This document shows positions 1 through 10,717 of a DNA stretch of 64,000 nt, piece by piece. This DNA comes from Nigrospora sphaerica. Lineage: Eukaryota > Ascomycota > Sordariomycetes > Amphisphaeriales > Apiosporaceae. Below the pieces are notes generated by a model. It had not been told where the DNA came from, did not search any database, and saw nothing but the letters and a program-made list of their open reading frames with translations. Made by a program: the position numbers and the translations under genes. Position 1 is the first letter of the stretch. Every line of letters begins with the position of its first letter. Where the stretch lies: positions 744,001-808,000 of the forward strand of contig JAGVVL010000018.1 of NCBI GenBank assembly GCA_018287875.1. The letters run 5' to 3'.

Positions 1-814
1 TCGACGATGCGCGCCGGCACCCCGCCCAGCGCCGCCCCGCCGAACCCGAGCTCGCCCGCGTACGCCCCCTGCCGCGCCGCCGCCCACGCCCCCGCCAGCG
101 CGCCCCCCGAGTACCCCCACAACGCGTACCGCGCGCCCGCCAGCCCGCCCCGGGAGAGCACGGCCCGGACCGAGTCCAACGTCGCGTGGGCCGCCTGGTG
201 GCCCGCCAGAACTGTGTGTGCTCATCAGACCTGAGATGAGAGGAGGGGGCGTTGCGCTTCGAGCTGTCGAGGCCGGGGGGAAGTGCAAGGGATCAACACT
301 TACACGACGCGAGGGGCCCCTCGTAGTCGGGCACGCTGACGTACCAGCCGGCGGCGAGGGCGCGCTCGAGCGACATGACGACGGGGCGGGCGGCCTCGAG
401 GGCGACGTAGTCGTAGAGGGCCCAGCTGGGGCTCATATCGACCGAGGCGGCGTCGTAGGGCACGAGGTAAGCGAGCAGGGCCGGCGCCGGGTCCCTTCGG
501 GGGCGCGCGGGCACCAGCAGCGTCGTCACGGCCCAGGCCGGCCGGTTCCGCGTGTCCGTCGTCCGGTACAGCACGTGGTAGGCGGCCGCGGCGTGCGCCA
601 CGGCCCCCGCCAGTCCCCCCGGAGCCTCCCGCACCCGCAGCACCGTGCCCGGCGCCGCCGCTTCGAAGCCCGCCGGCGCCGTGTACCACGGATCCCGGCT
701 CGGCGGCGGCGGGCGCGCGGTGGCGGCGAGGGCGGTTTCAGGTCCTGGCCCGAGGGCCCCGGCTAGGCAGATCGCTGCCAGCCGGCACAAGATCACGAGG
801 CTTCTCATCAGCAT
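1..814 (-). CDS. Secretory lipase (LIP family), 3' part cut by window edge
   Basis: Extracellular lipase or esterase of the fungal secretory-lipase family (Candida LIP-like), which hydrolyses lipid esters outside the cell. Exon 1 is 304-814 and starts at an ATG with a signal-peptide-like stretch (about 30 hydrophobic residues). It holds the family-typical segment DPWYTAPAGFEAAAPGTVLR. A GTAAGT donor at 303 and a CACAG acceptor at 212 remove a 92-base intron, and exon 2 runs from 211 off the left edge. The phase join is clean and brings in the nucleophile elbow GYSGG (Ser about residue 205). The catalytic Asp and His would lie beyond the window. On this strand a TATTTATA box lies about 65 bases before the start. 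Family assignment rests on the N-terminal signature, signal peptide and elbow; substrate is unknown. Confidence 0.85.
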
Positions 815-876
815 GACTCTGCATCTGGTTCAGGGAGTTTTCCGGCGGTATCTGGACCCTGCGGTCGTCTTGGCAG

Positions 877-884
877 TATAAATA
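877..884 (-). promoter_or_regulatory. Possible TATA box of the lipase gene
   Basis: TATTTATA on the minus strand, about 65 bases upstream of the lipase ATG at 814. The position fits a core promoter. It is a single short match with no experimental support. Confidence 0.3.
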
Positions 885-2996
885 TTGCTCGATCCTGCCA
901 TCAATCCAGGAGCGGGGATCAGTTCCGTCTTATGGACTGACGGGAATCGGCCATGACATCTACTTCCCCCGCTTCCCGTTATGGCACGTCGCCTGACCAT
1001 GCGTCCATCCTGCGGCTTACGCCAAGCCAGCAGCCGAAGCCCGGGGGTGGTGTGCGTCCGAGATTCTTATGGTGGGAAAAGACAGAACGCGTCGGCTATA
1101 ACCCGTACATAAGGTATCAATCAACATCGGCAATTCCACGCTATTATTAATGTGTATTGAGACCACGGTGAAGGCGAGGGGATTCAGCCACAGGTGGTCA
1201 GCCCACGAACAGCAGGTAGCGCCTTTTGAATGCACGCACCGTATAAACATGCTCATATTTGCTCAAACGTACCTCTCGCGAAGCAGCCCGCCATAAACAC
1301 ACGTTTAAGTCCTCGTTGTTTTTCCCTTTGTCACTGTTTGTAGGCTCGTTCACTACGATGTAGTAATAGTCACAGGAGTGCTTCTTACACGAGTCCAACA
1401 CCCGCGAAAATGAGTCGGAAATCACGCGTCAGAATTCAAAGACTTAGCAAACTAGGCGACTCTTCCGACTAGGGAAGACCCTTGAATTTTGAGAGTATCT
1501 TCTGAGGTGGCTCGTAGATGGGTCCATTATCTTCTGACGAGGGTTTGCTAGGCTTACACAACTAATTCGGCATCTCTCGGTAGCCAGCAAGGATCGGTAA
1601 CAAAGAATAAATACTACATACATAAAAACGCTACAAGGCGGCTCAAATTGCAGCAGCATATCATCACTTCGTTCCGAGCCTTGTTGCAAGGGTCCCTGGC
1701 GTAGGAGACCATGGCAGGAGCTCCTTGCCCATCATTTGTAGAGACCTAGGCATGGTCAACAACACCATGGAGCAAATTCCAGGGCTCCGCCACGCAACAA
1801 CGGCGCGCATCACTTATGAAGCAGCATGGCATCCCCAGACCGACAGCCGGTCCGCCCAGGACCACCCAAGGTATTCCGAGTTCCCAGCGGGCCGACTATC
1901 ATCTTGCCCCATTTGGGGTCCCCAGCCTTGTAGGCCGCTCGAAGTCGAGTGGAGAACAGCGAAAGGAGACCGCAGCGTTTTGTCCGGCGGGCCGACCCCG
2001 TTTCTCCTCGCTGTCGCGTTAGGCTCCGCCGATAGCACCCCCGACGATCCCAAGGACTCTCGAGGGCTTTGGCTCTACCACCTCACCGCTACCGAAGCGC
2101 TTCATGCGACGCGAGTGGCGAATCTTACAGTAGACGACGGCTTATGGGCATGCGCTTTGTCGAGCCTCTGGCGGACGATAAAGATGCCGGTCGAAGTGGG
2201 TTAAAAAACGACGTCCTCGGCCCTAGGCCATCGTGGCATGAAGCGCTAAACCAGTTGTGAAAGAAATGACAACCCCCTCGCGCAGGTAAACAGGAATGGT
2301 CCCTAGGCAGGACCCCTGGTTTTCTGCTCGGTGGGCCGATCCTCGTCTGGTTCGGGTGCTTCCTGCCAGCTGATAAGGCGAGGTGAGGACAGGGGGCAGG
2401 GAATATGCAAGGTGTGGGCGCGTTGGGCGGTTCGCGGCTTGGCATTGGAGGGTCAATCTGCTCAAACCCGCGCAAACAGCGGCGTCAGCCGCAGTACGCC
2501 TGCTCAGCGCACGATTGATTTCTCGTTGGACGCCCCTCCACTGCTCACGACCGTTCAAGAAGGGGACCCGAGGCGAGCTCCTGATTGGGAGAATCCTTCT
2601 CAGCGACGCGGCGGCGCGTGGGTCGCCGCCACCAGCTGTGCAACTTCGGGTCGCTGGGGGTCGGGACGTCCAGGGAGCTGGGACAAACGAAGCGCAGAGG
2701 CGGGTAGCACCGCATGGGCACGGGGGAGCAGGACGGCCGTCGATTATCTAGCTCGCGCTGCCATGTGGTTTGGTTTGCGGCCGAGGCTGACGCCGCGTGT
2801 CGGTGGAAGGGATAGACCTATAAACCAGCGCCCGCCACTTCTTAGCCTGTGCCGACAGTTTCGCCGAAGTCCTCACTTAGCTTTCCCATCTGGGCTTTTC
2901 GTCTTCCCAACTCTTGGAAATCACTGACGGTTGTTCCACTCCCAAATACTCCTCTCGCCCCAGCCGTGTTTTTTCGCGGACAAGCTCGTAACCCCC
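885..2996. other. Intergenic region, no supported gene
   Basis: Only short overlapping frames without domains, codon structure or convincing starts. Bases 1000-1700 are AT-richer than the flanks and 1850-2750 are GC-richer. A TATA-like CTATAAA at 2818-2824 may belong to the copper transporter gene downstream. I see nothing else. Confidence 0.5.
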
Positions 2997-3887
2997 ATGG
3001 ACCACGCAACCATGAACCACGGGTCCATGACCATGGACATGGCCGCCACAGTGACGGCAGGATCGGCGGCGGCGGCAACTGCCACGGCTGCCATGGACAT
3101 GGGCGGCATGGGCCACGGCGGTGGCATGGGCGGCTGCCAGATCTCGGTAAGTGCCGACGACGGCCGACAGGGCACATGCCAGGGCTCTTGTCTCGACCAC
3201 TGAATCCGCTCGTGGTGATGAGGGCTAACCCGAGTCGCACCGCGCGTGTTTCCTGCAGATGCTCTGGAACTGGAACACGATCGACTCGTGCTTCATCTCG
3301 TCGTCGTGGCACGTGACGTCGAAGGCCATGTTCGCCGGCTCGTGCATCGGCACCGTGCTGCTGGTACTGGCCCTCGAGTTCCTGCGCCGCGCCGTCAAGG
3401 AGTACGACGCTTTCCTCGTCCGCCAGCACCGGACGCGCCTGGCCCAGTCCTCCACCGCCACCCCCGCCAACCCCAGCAGCGAGGATCTCGTCGCCGGCGC
3501 CGCGTCCGAGGACCCGGGCTTCCGCCCGAATGTCTTCCAACAGGCAGTGCGCGCCTTCCTGCACATGCTTCAATTTGCCGTTGCCTACTTCGTTATGCTG
3601 TTAGTCCCCCCGCGCTCCGTGCCGTTGGGTGGATGGTCAGGGGTGAAGGTCCAAGGGGCCGCCGGAGCTGACGGTGGAAAATAGGCTCGCCATGTACTAC
3701 AACGGCTACATTATCATCTGCATCTTCATCGGGGCCTTCCTCGGCTCCTTCATTTTCCAGTGGGAGAAGCTTGGGAGGTGAGTTTCCCTGGTGGGATTGT
3801 GGTGGCTTGTTCGCGATGCTGACGTTGCATACTAGTGGTGCGGGGACGACAAGTGCTGCCAAGGAGGCGACAGTTTGCTGTGGATAG
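2997..3887 (+). CDS. Ctr-type copper transporter
   Basis: High-affinity Cu(I) importer of the Ctr family, a trimeric membrane protein at the plasma membrane or vacuole. Four exons, 2997-3146, 3259-3599, 3685-3777 and 3836-3887, give 211 aa; all junctions are GT-AG and in phase. The N-terminus is rich in Met and His (MDHATMNHGSMTMDM, then GGMGHGGGMGG), as expected for a copper-collecting ectodomain. Exon 2 holds TM1 (around IGTVLLVLALEF) and a long cytosolic loop. The exon 2/3 junction rebuilds the MxxxM motif MLLAM of TM2, and TM3 carries GAFLGSF (GxxxG type). The C-terminus ends in a Cys-Cys pair (TVCCG), like the copper-transfer tail of Ctr proteins. The ATG at 2997 is chosen because it begins the Met-rich domain; an in-frame extension upstream has no conserved content. 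Confidence 0.93.
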
Positions 3888-4724
3888 ATTGCATAGTTGT
3901 GTACTGCATCCTTCTCTGTGCCACCAATGCGATCCGTACGGTCCTGCTTGTACTTTTTTACTCGATACCTATTTTATGAGGAAGCAAAGACGCTCAGTGA
4001 TAATGAAATTAGAGTGGAAGCAGGTGGCTTGACGTCAAAGGGCTTGAGGTGCCCAGACACGAAAGAGCGTCGAATTTTCTCGTGGCTCTAGATAAGTCAC
4101 AAGTATGGATAGAAGGCGTGTGTGATCTTTCGCCTCTACCCCTTATAGTCTACCTAGTTGCTCCTACCTTCTCATTCCCATTTGACTTCAAACCCAGGCC
4201 CTCGCGTAGGACTTGTCTGAAAATTGAACTACCAAGTATATCGGTGCAGACAGCGTCTTTTGAAGCAATTTTCATTTGGTTGTCGACTGAATTGCGGGGG
4301 TACACTTGGAAACACAGCACTTACACTCGACATTTCGACCGAGGCTTTATGAATGAATGTGAACTGGCGAATGGCTGTTTCGGCTCCACCTACTGCGTGT
4401 CAGCTGTGTCCACTGGTGTTCTTCCCGTGGCCTATCGCTTAAATGGACCTGCACTTAGTATCGGTCGTAACGGGCAGCCTCTGACGAGTTCAACACGGGA
4501 AAGCGCAAGTGATTAGACCATCTCGCAAGACCGGGATCATTTCCTCTGCCTCTCCCATAAACTCGATCGTAGCACTTTGCAACTACCGAGTCCTCGTCAT
4601 ATAATTTTGTTTATTATTTTCTATTAGTAATGATTCCTGCAGTCACATGGGATCATGATACAGACGTCAAGTTATGGCGAAGGAATATGAAATCGATCTT
4701 TCTAAATTTGGAGTTGTTTTGATC
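3888..4724. other. Intergenic region, no supported gene
   Basis: AT-richer spacer between the copper transporter and the LINE insertion. It contains one unremarkable 155-codon frame (4049-4516) without recognisable domains. The LINE target site is at its right end. Confidence 0.5.
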
Positions 4725-4736
4725 ACCTCTTCTTTC
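4725..4736. repeat. Target-site duplication, left copy (LINE)
   Basis: ACCTCTTCTTTC here is repeated exactly at 9537-9548, directly after the TAA-rich tail. A 12-base direct repeat is typical for target-primed reverse transcription. Confidence 0.88.
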
Positions 4737-4801
4737 AACCACGACTCTATAAGCTACCGGATAGCCCGGAAACCGTTCCTAGGGCTCCATTTAGCCTAGA
4801 A

Positions 4802-6160
4802 ATGGTCGATTCACCACCCTCGAGGCAAAGCGCGGGTGGCGGGAGCCGCCATAGGCCCGCCCCACCCCCCGAGCCGTCACCTCCGGACTCAAGAACACCA
4901 TCGCCAAGCAGCAACACGGCACCCGGACGCAGTCCAGAAGCCATTCGCAGCACCGTAAACTGCCTCAGACGCTTCTTAGCTGGTGATTCCGACGTTGCGA
5001 CCCTGGTCGCAGCCGTACAAGCCGCCATCCCGGTCTTAGAGGCGGCAGCTAAGGAACCAGATAGCCAGACTAGCATCGAGAGACGCATCGATGCTATCGA
5101 GAACACGCTTCAGGCTATCCATAAGGATATCAAGGCCCCTAAGACATACGCTGCTGCTACCACCGCTATAACCGCCGCTCCCTTACCTAGAGCCCCTCAG
5201 ATAGCCAAGGCGCTTCCTCCCCGTCAGGAACGAGAGATCACCGTTAAGGCCACAGAGACAGAAGGACGCACCTACGCAGAGATCGTTCGCAAGGTTAACG
5301 CCGCCGCAGGGAGAGAGGCAGCAGTAGCAGCACGCAAGCTCCCTAGCGGAGACTACGCTATCACATGCAAGACAGCGGCGGAAAAACAAGCCCTAGAAGC
5401 CGACCTAGACTGGACTGCCGAGGCCTTCGGAGAGAATGCCTCCATCCAGAAGAGAAAGATCCTAGTAGTGGCCCACGGTATTAACAAGGAAGCCATAGAG
5501 GTGAGCCAGGGGCAGCTAGGAGCCCAACTCCGAAACCAGCCTGGCGGCCCCATCGATGTCCTAGAAGCGAAGCTCCCTCGCAACGCCAAGACGTCGTCTA
5601 GGAAGGTCACAACTCTATATATCGCAGTCGCCACGGTCCAACAAGCAGAACAACTATGCCGAGACGGCCTCATCTGGCAGTATGGCTATTATCCATGCGA
5701 GCCTTTCGCCGAAGGAGCGCAGCTTAAGCAGTGTTACCGCTGCTATCGATATGGACACATTGCCCGTGTCTGCCGCCACGCACGTAGGTGCGGGCTCTGC
5801 TCCTCGACTAAGCACGAGGAAAAAGAATGCCCGGAAAAGGAGAACCAGAGCCGATATTGCTGTCCAGCATGCCGAGGACCACACACTGCGTGGTCTAAGG
5901 AGTGTCCAGTCCGCCAGGAGCAGGTCCAGATCGCCAAGGCTACTTATATCACGAGACCGAAAGGATTCGCACTGCCCTCGCAAGAACCCCCTAAGCCAAC
6001 AGCCGAGGACTGGCAGACAGTACAGCCGCGGAAGCGTCGAGCAACCAGCTGCCGTACTAGAAGCACAGGCAGAGCCCGTAGCAGAACCCACGAAGAGATA
6101 AACGACATGGACATCGAAACACCGGAGTCAACACTAAACAGCATCCACGCTCGACCATGA
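4802..6160 (+). CDS. LINE ORF1, nucleic-acid-binding protein with zinc knuckles
   Basis: A 452-aa gag-like ORF1 protein expected to coat element RNA in the ribonucleoprotein particle. The N-terminal third is Pro/Ser- and Ala-rich. The middle is basic and probably forms an RRM-like or coiled-coil region. A CCHC zinc knuckle is at residues 311-324 (CYRCYRYGHIARVC), followed by two Cys/His-rich clusters (CGLCSSTKHEEKEC and CCPACRGPHTAWSKEC). The C-terminus is Arg/Ser-rich. The frame is fully open, unlike ORF2. Its TGA stop (6158-6160) overlaps the ORF2 ATG (6157-6159) as ATGA. Confidence 0.9.
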   Translation: MVDSPPSRQSAGGGSRHRPAPPPEPSPPDSRTPSPSSNTAPGRSPEAIRSTVNCLRRFLAGDSDVATLVAAVQAAIPVLEAAAKEPDSQTSIERRIDAIENTLQAIHKDIKAPKTYAAATTAITAAPLPRAPQIAKALPPRQEREITVKATETEGRTYAEIVRKVNAAAGREAAVAARKLPSGDYAITCKTAAEKQALEADLDWTAEAFGENASIQKRKILVVAHGINKEAIEVSQGQLGAQLRNQPGGPIDVLEAKLPRNAKTSSRKVTTLYIAVATVQQAEQLCRDGLIWQYGYYPCEPFAEGAQLKQCYRCYRYGHIARVCRHARRCGLCSSTKHEEKECPEKENQSRYCCPACRGPHTAWSKECPVRQEQVQIAKATYITRPKGFALPSQEPPKPTAEDWQTVQPRKRRATSCRTRSTGRARSRTHEEINDMDIETPESTLNSIHARP

Positions 6161-9100
6161 CAGCGCTAAGGATCCTACACTGGAACACGCAGAAAAGCAA
6201 GAAAGCACAGATCCCGGCAGTCGATGCCATCTCCGAAGAGTACGACGTCCTGGCTATCCAAGAGCCCTGGCGAAACCCACACATGCCGACTACCTACTGC
6301 CCGAGATCCTCTCCGTACTACCTTCTCTATGCCGCCGAGGGAGGCAGAGCTTGCATCTACATTAATAAGAAGCACCCCCCAGCGCAGTGGACTTATAAGG
6401 CGCAATCAAATAGGTGCAACATCACGATCCAGCTACCAGATGGTCCTATAACAGTTATCTGCGTATACTCGCCTCCTCCTGGATCGATTAGCAGATCAGA
6501 CCTGCCAGCTATCGAAGCCCTCCTTACTAGTCCCCAGCTAAGACGAACAGTCCTCGTAGGAGACTTTAACGTTCACCACCCTGTCTGGGGAGGACACAAC
6601 GTCCGACCTCATAAGGCAGCCGATAAGCTACTCCAGCTAGCAGAATCCTGGAGACTCCAGCTTATCACTCCCCCTAGAACACCGACATAGACTCGAAGAG
6701 GGTGCAGGGACTCCACGATCGACCTAGCGTGGGCCACGGACGATCTCCGAGCTGCCTACGACGGGTACGCCCTATATGCTGGATCCGATCACCTCCCCTA
6801 GGTGATACGCGTGGCTGGACCTCAAAACGACCCCCAGAACAAGCCACGGCGCAGCTGGAAAACAGCTGACTATAACCAAGCGAAGGCCGAGGCGACACAC
6901 CTTCCGCAGCCAGGGCTACTCGAGACACCGGGGGAAATCGATAGATACACCGAAACGTTAATTAAGGAGCTAACTCGGATAGCCGACCTAGTTGCCCCCC
7001 TCCGCCACTTTAAGAGGAGAGGCAAGGCATAGTGGAACCACGAAATAAAAGAAGCTATAGAGGAGGAGAGACGAGCCTAGCGAACATGGCTATCCGATAG
7101 GACAGACACAGCCTAGCGAGCTCTTCGGTAAGCATCCCTTACGAAAAAGAAAACGATCCGCACTGTAAAGACAGCGACCTAGAGAAACATGCTTCACGAG
7201 GCCTCTAGCCAGCCAGCTGGCGTCTGGAACATCGCGAGATAGGCCAGAACCGAAGGAGCCGCACCGCCGCTACCTCCAGCCGTCCCCACGCTTCATACAC
7301 CGCGAGGCGAAGCAACGACCCATAAGGAGAAAACGGAGGCCTTCCGGGAGAGGTTTTACCCTCTCCCTAAGGCCATACATACCGGCTTCCGTATAACAAA
7401 CCGGCTCGCAGCGCCTCTCGACATCGACGGCGAGGTGACAGCGGAGCAGGTCCAAGACGTCTTAAGCAAGGCAGGCCAGTGGAAAGCACCCGGACCAGAC
7501 CAGCTTCCGAACGGATTCCTTAAGCGCTTAGGAAAGCCCCTCTTCCAGGCCTTAGCCTCCCTAGCGGAAGCATGCTGGCGTATAGGATACTATCCAACAG
7601 CGTTCCGCAAAGCAGTGACCGTTATCCTCCGGAAACCAGGAAAGCAGCCAAACGAGTACCACCAAGCCGGCGGATGGAGACCTATCGCGCTACTTAACAC
7701 CATGGGGAAGGTGATCGAGAGCCTGCTGGCGCAACGGCTAGCCAGCTTTGCGGAAGAAAACGGGCTGCTCCCGGACGAACAGATGGGCAACCAGAAAGGC
7801 CGCTCCACGGAAACAGCCTTACGGTTGCTAACGGACTTAGTCCGCACAGCCTGGAAACATGGAGGTGCAGCAACCCTTCTATCGCTGGATATCTCAGGCG
7901 CTTTCGACTCCGTCGACCATGGAAGGCTCCTCGCTAACCTGCGAGCGCTGAGGGTCCCTATATGGACTATTAGCTGGATCCGAAACTTCTTATCTAACCG
8001 GTCCATTACGCTGTTCTTCGATGGCCAGGAATCGGACGAGATCCCAGTCCCAGCAGGCGTCCCGCAGGGCTCACCCCTATCGCCTATCCTCTTCTGCCTT
8101 TATACAGCCGGTCTCTACAAGGCCCTCCGCGCTATACCAGGGATAGCTACTATAGCCTTCGCAGACGACACAAACCTCGTGGGCTTCGGCTTAAACCTAG
8201 AGCAGACCTGCGAGCGGCTAGAAGCTGCTTATAGGGTCTGCAAAGAATGGGCAGTCAGCCACGGCATGACCTTTGCAGTCCAGAAATATCACCTAGTCCA
8301 CTTCTCTCGAAGACGGAAAGGTCCGGATACAAAGATAGCCTTAGAAGGTCACGAAATCGAACCAGAAGACTCCTGCCGCGTCCTTGGTATCCAGGTGGAT
8401 AGACGTCTCCGCTAGGACGTCCATATCCAGTCGATATCGAAGAAGATGGCGACGCAGGTCTACGCTCTAAACCGGATAGCCGGCTCGACATGGGGCGTAT
8501 CTCTCCAACGAGCCCGCCAAGTCTATATAGCTGTCGTACGGTCTGCGATAGGCTATGGAGCTTCAGAGTGGCACCGCCAGATCTCGAAAAATCGAGCCAA
8601 GGCACTCAACGACGTCCAGACAGAGTGCCTCCGAAAGGTCACAGGAGCTTTCAAAGCCACGGCCACCACAGTACTAGAAACGGAAGCTTACGTGTCCCCC
8701 TTAGACACGTGGCTCAACAGAAGGGTGGCGGCATCGGAAGAGAGGCTCCAACAGCCGCGTATCGCATCACTCATCCAAGCGAGATGCGAAAACGCAGCTA
8801 GATGGATCCTAACAAGACCAACTCGCCGGCGCAGACCGAAAGGCCCCGACGCTCCCGATCGTAAGAGGTGGCTAGACGAATGGCTAGCTGGAGACTCAGC
8901 ACATAAGGCTGAGGAGAGAGACTGGCTTCAAAGATGGTAACAAGCGCAGCAAAATCGAACAACACGAACACCGGCAGCAACTAAAATGCCGCCAGACAAG
9001 CACGTCCTCAAGCTCCATAAGGGACTCCATAAAGCCGAGAGCTCCATCCTCGTCCAAGCGAGGACTGGCAAGATAGGGCTGCGAGACTTCCTTTTTAAGC

Positions 9101-9468
9101 GTAGGGTCCCAGGTTTCGACAGCCCCTGGTGCGCCTGCGGTCAGGGCAGGGAGACCGTCCGGCATATCCTCGTTTTCTGCCCACGGGAAAGAGAAAGACG
9201 AGAGCATCTCGTCCAAGCTCTAAGAGGACCGATAGACACGGACAGGATGCTCGACACCCCAGGAAAAGCAGGAATCATCGCAAGATAGCTACTCCGCTCC
9301 GGAAGGCTGGACATGTTCCAGCTAGCAAATCAACTTATCAGCTAGGAAGCGGGCGCGCTGAGCCCGATCTCGGTATGGCAGGTCAAAAAGTAGATAGAAG
9401 CGGTACGACGCAGCGGAACCTAGGTTTTTCACCCGGCCGGACGTCAGCCCGGAACGGTTTTCCTAGGC
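6157..9468 (+). pseudogene. LINE ORF2 (endonuclease-reverse transcriptase), interrupted by stops
   Basis: A single reading frame encodes all ORF2 domains without a frameshift. The EEP endonuclease comes first, with QEPW, the GDFNVHHPVWGG core and a SDHLP histidine motif near 6783. The reverse transcriptase follows at about 7430-8410, with PQGSPLSP and the catalytic box FADD at 8158-8169. A thumb/linker leads to a C-terminal Cys-His motif (CACGQGRETVRHILVFC, about 9130-9180). In-frame stops are at 6688, 6799, 7030, 7078, 7114, 7129, 7180, 7240, 8413, 8938 and 9286, with more toward the end. All are TAG or TAA, none TGA. Several sit where the family has Trp (for example before the DVHIQ segment at 8413), as expected for CpA-to-TpA change of TGG, CAG or CAA. 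Confidence 0.9.
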
Positions 9469-9517
9469 TAAGATACGCAGGGGGTCCTCATGGCCTAAAT
9501 AGGTCGCTAGGTGTAAG

Positions 9518-9537
9518 AATAATAATAATAATAATAA
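9518..9537 (+). repeat. (AAT)n tail of the LINE
   Basis: About seven AAT units end the element immediately before the right target duplication. Simple TAA-type 3' tails are known from I-like LINEs. The last A is shared with the duplication. Confidence 0.85.
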
Positions 9538-9548
9538 CCTCTTCTTTC
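9537..9548. repeat. Target-site duplication, right copy (LINE)
   Basis: An exact copy of the 12-base sequence at 4725-4736. The sequence beyond it differs from the left flank, which fixes the boundary. Confidence 0.88.
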
Positions 9549-10018
9549 TCAGACCCCGCAACGTTTCTCAAAATACCTTTTGTGAACTAACCTGCCGTCC
9601 AAGATGAACGGTACAGCCTCGATGACCGACAGAGCCAGCAGATTAACACATCACATCACAGAGGAAGTTGATTATAGAAACTTGTCGCTTAATAAACATG
9701 GACATATTCAAACATACGGTTTTCGATAAACTTCTGCCGAACTGCCGACGTCCCCCATGTAACGTTCAGCGACAGCCTATTGACCGGAGAGATTAGGTCG
9801 ATGGTGTCCCGGAAAGATGGCGAGAGTGGGTCGTACCCCTACGTCTTTTATCCTCTCGCGGGACTATCAGTCGTGAAACCCTCACAGTACCGTCCTCAGC
9901 ATAAGCCACTTGGACATGCCACCCTAGTTGTCGCCAACCAATTTTCTCCTCTTCCCGTCTCGTCTTTTTGTTCCTTCTCCTCCATAGGTCCAGTTTAAGG
10001 GACATAGCTCAACAAACA
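9549..10018. other. Spacer between LINE and tRNA-Phe
   Basis: No gene seen. The only notable element is a 12-base copy of the tRNA-Phe D-arm start at 10000-10011, just upstream of the tRNA. Confidence 0.5.
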
Positions 10019-10024
10019 GCGGAC

Positions 10025-10055
<31 letters not shown>

Positions 10056-10110
10056 CCTCAACTTCAGGAACAATATCTGAAGGTCGTGTGTTCAATCCAC
10101 ACTGGCCGCA
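10019..10110 (+). tRNA. tRNA-Phe (GAA) with 19-nt intron
   Basis: Cloverleaf: acceptor GCGGACA with TGGCCGC, D-arm TAGCTCAGTTGGGAGAGC, anticodon stem TCAGA/TCTGA, anticodon GAA at 10052-10054, and T-arm GTGTG-TTCAATC-CACAC with discriminator A. The intron (10056-10074) sits after position 37, the canonical place for nuclear tRNA introns. The mature length would be 73 nt. One acceptor-stem pair is mismatched (A5 against G68), and the T-loop has TTCAATC where TTCGATC is usual, so mild decay is possible. It decodes UUC/UUU in cytosolic translation. Confidence 0.88.
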
Positions 10111-10636
10111 AACCTTACCTTTTGCCGCTTCGTGAGGGAGGCTCTTTCCTTTTGCCAGGGTGAGGACCGATTACCTGTGCAACACGAATTGTTAACGTGG
10201 GCGAAGGACCCGAACTGTTGCCTCGTCGGAAAGAGACACTACGAGGTTCATGTATCAGCTCGCGGGGTTATAGAGCGGGCGCTTAAACAGGCAGTCTTAG
10301 TTTTCGCTAAGTTGGAGAGCCGAGCGGAAGAAGTGATGCGTCGTGAGGGGATGTCGGCGTCATGAGCCCGTCAGGTATTCAGAGGTGAGGGTTGTGAGAT
10401 GATATAACGGCGAGCGCAATGACAAAAAATACTTATTTAACGATAACCTGTTGTAAGGCTCGCCACGAACAAGAATGACATTAGATGATGGAAAGAAAGA
10501 AAAGAGCTGAAACATATGCAACATTGCAAACAAGGCCTCGACGGTTACCATGTACTTGGTGTTGGGGAGATTCGAAACGAGTAAAAGCAAAACTTGATCA
10601 AACCGTGGACACCGGTGGTTACGAGAGCAAAAAGAG
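10111..10636. other. Spacer between the two tRNA genes
   Basis: No gene or repeat recognised. Only short frames without protein features. Confidence 0.5.
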
Positions 10637-10717
10637 TGGAGAAGCTGGGAATCGAACCCAGAACCTTTTCCATGCTAAGCATGCTAAGGAAACGTCATAC
10701 CACTAGACCACATCCCC
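10637..10717 (-). tRNA. tRNA-Ala (AGC) with 9-nt intron
   Basis: Read on the minus strand. The acceptor GGGGATG pairs with CTTCTCC except for one T-T mismatch, and it contains the G3-U70 wobble that is the main identity element for alanyl-tRNA synthetase. The D-arm is GTCTAGTGGTATGAC, the anticodon stem TTTCC/GGAAA with loop TTAGCAT, and the T-arm CTGGG-TTCGATT-CCCAG. The loop sequence TTAGCA is followed by a 9-base insert (TGCTTAGCA) that repeats part of the anticodon loop. Taken as an intron after position 37 it leaves a 72-nt mature tRNA. Confidence 0.88.

Larger units (their letters stand above)
4737..9536 (+). mobile_element. Full-length non-LTR (LINE) retrotransposon, Tad/I-like
   Basis: A 4.8 kb element delimited by an exact 12-bp target-site duplication and ending in an (AAT)n tail. 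The short 5' leader (4737-4801) is followed by ORF1 with zinc knuckles and ORF2 with an endonuclease/exonuclease/phosphatase domain, a reverse transcriptase and a C-terminal Cys-His segment. There is no obvious RNase H domain between the RT thumb and the C-terminal segment. The order matches fungal Tad1-clade or I-like LINEs; the exact clade would need a phylogeny. ORF1 is open, but ORF2 is broken by many TAG/TAA codons with no frameshift, so this copy cannot supply its own enzyme. Confidence 0.93.

Noticed and set aside
1725..2927. Overlapping frames of 110-200 codons on both strands upstream of the copper transporter
   Set aside because: Conflicting phases, no domains and mostly non-ATG starts; they reflect local GC richness.
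6157..9468. Reassigned TAG codon in the LINE
   Set aside because: Other genes in the window use TAG as a normal stop (for example the copper transporter and the CFEM receptor), so the TAGs are mutations.
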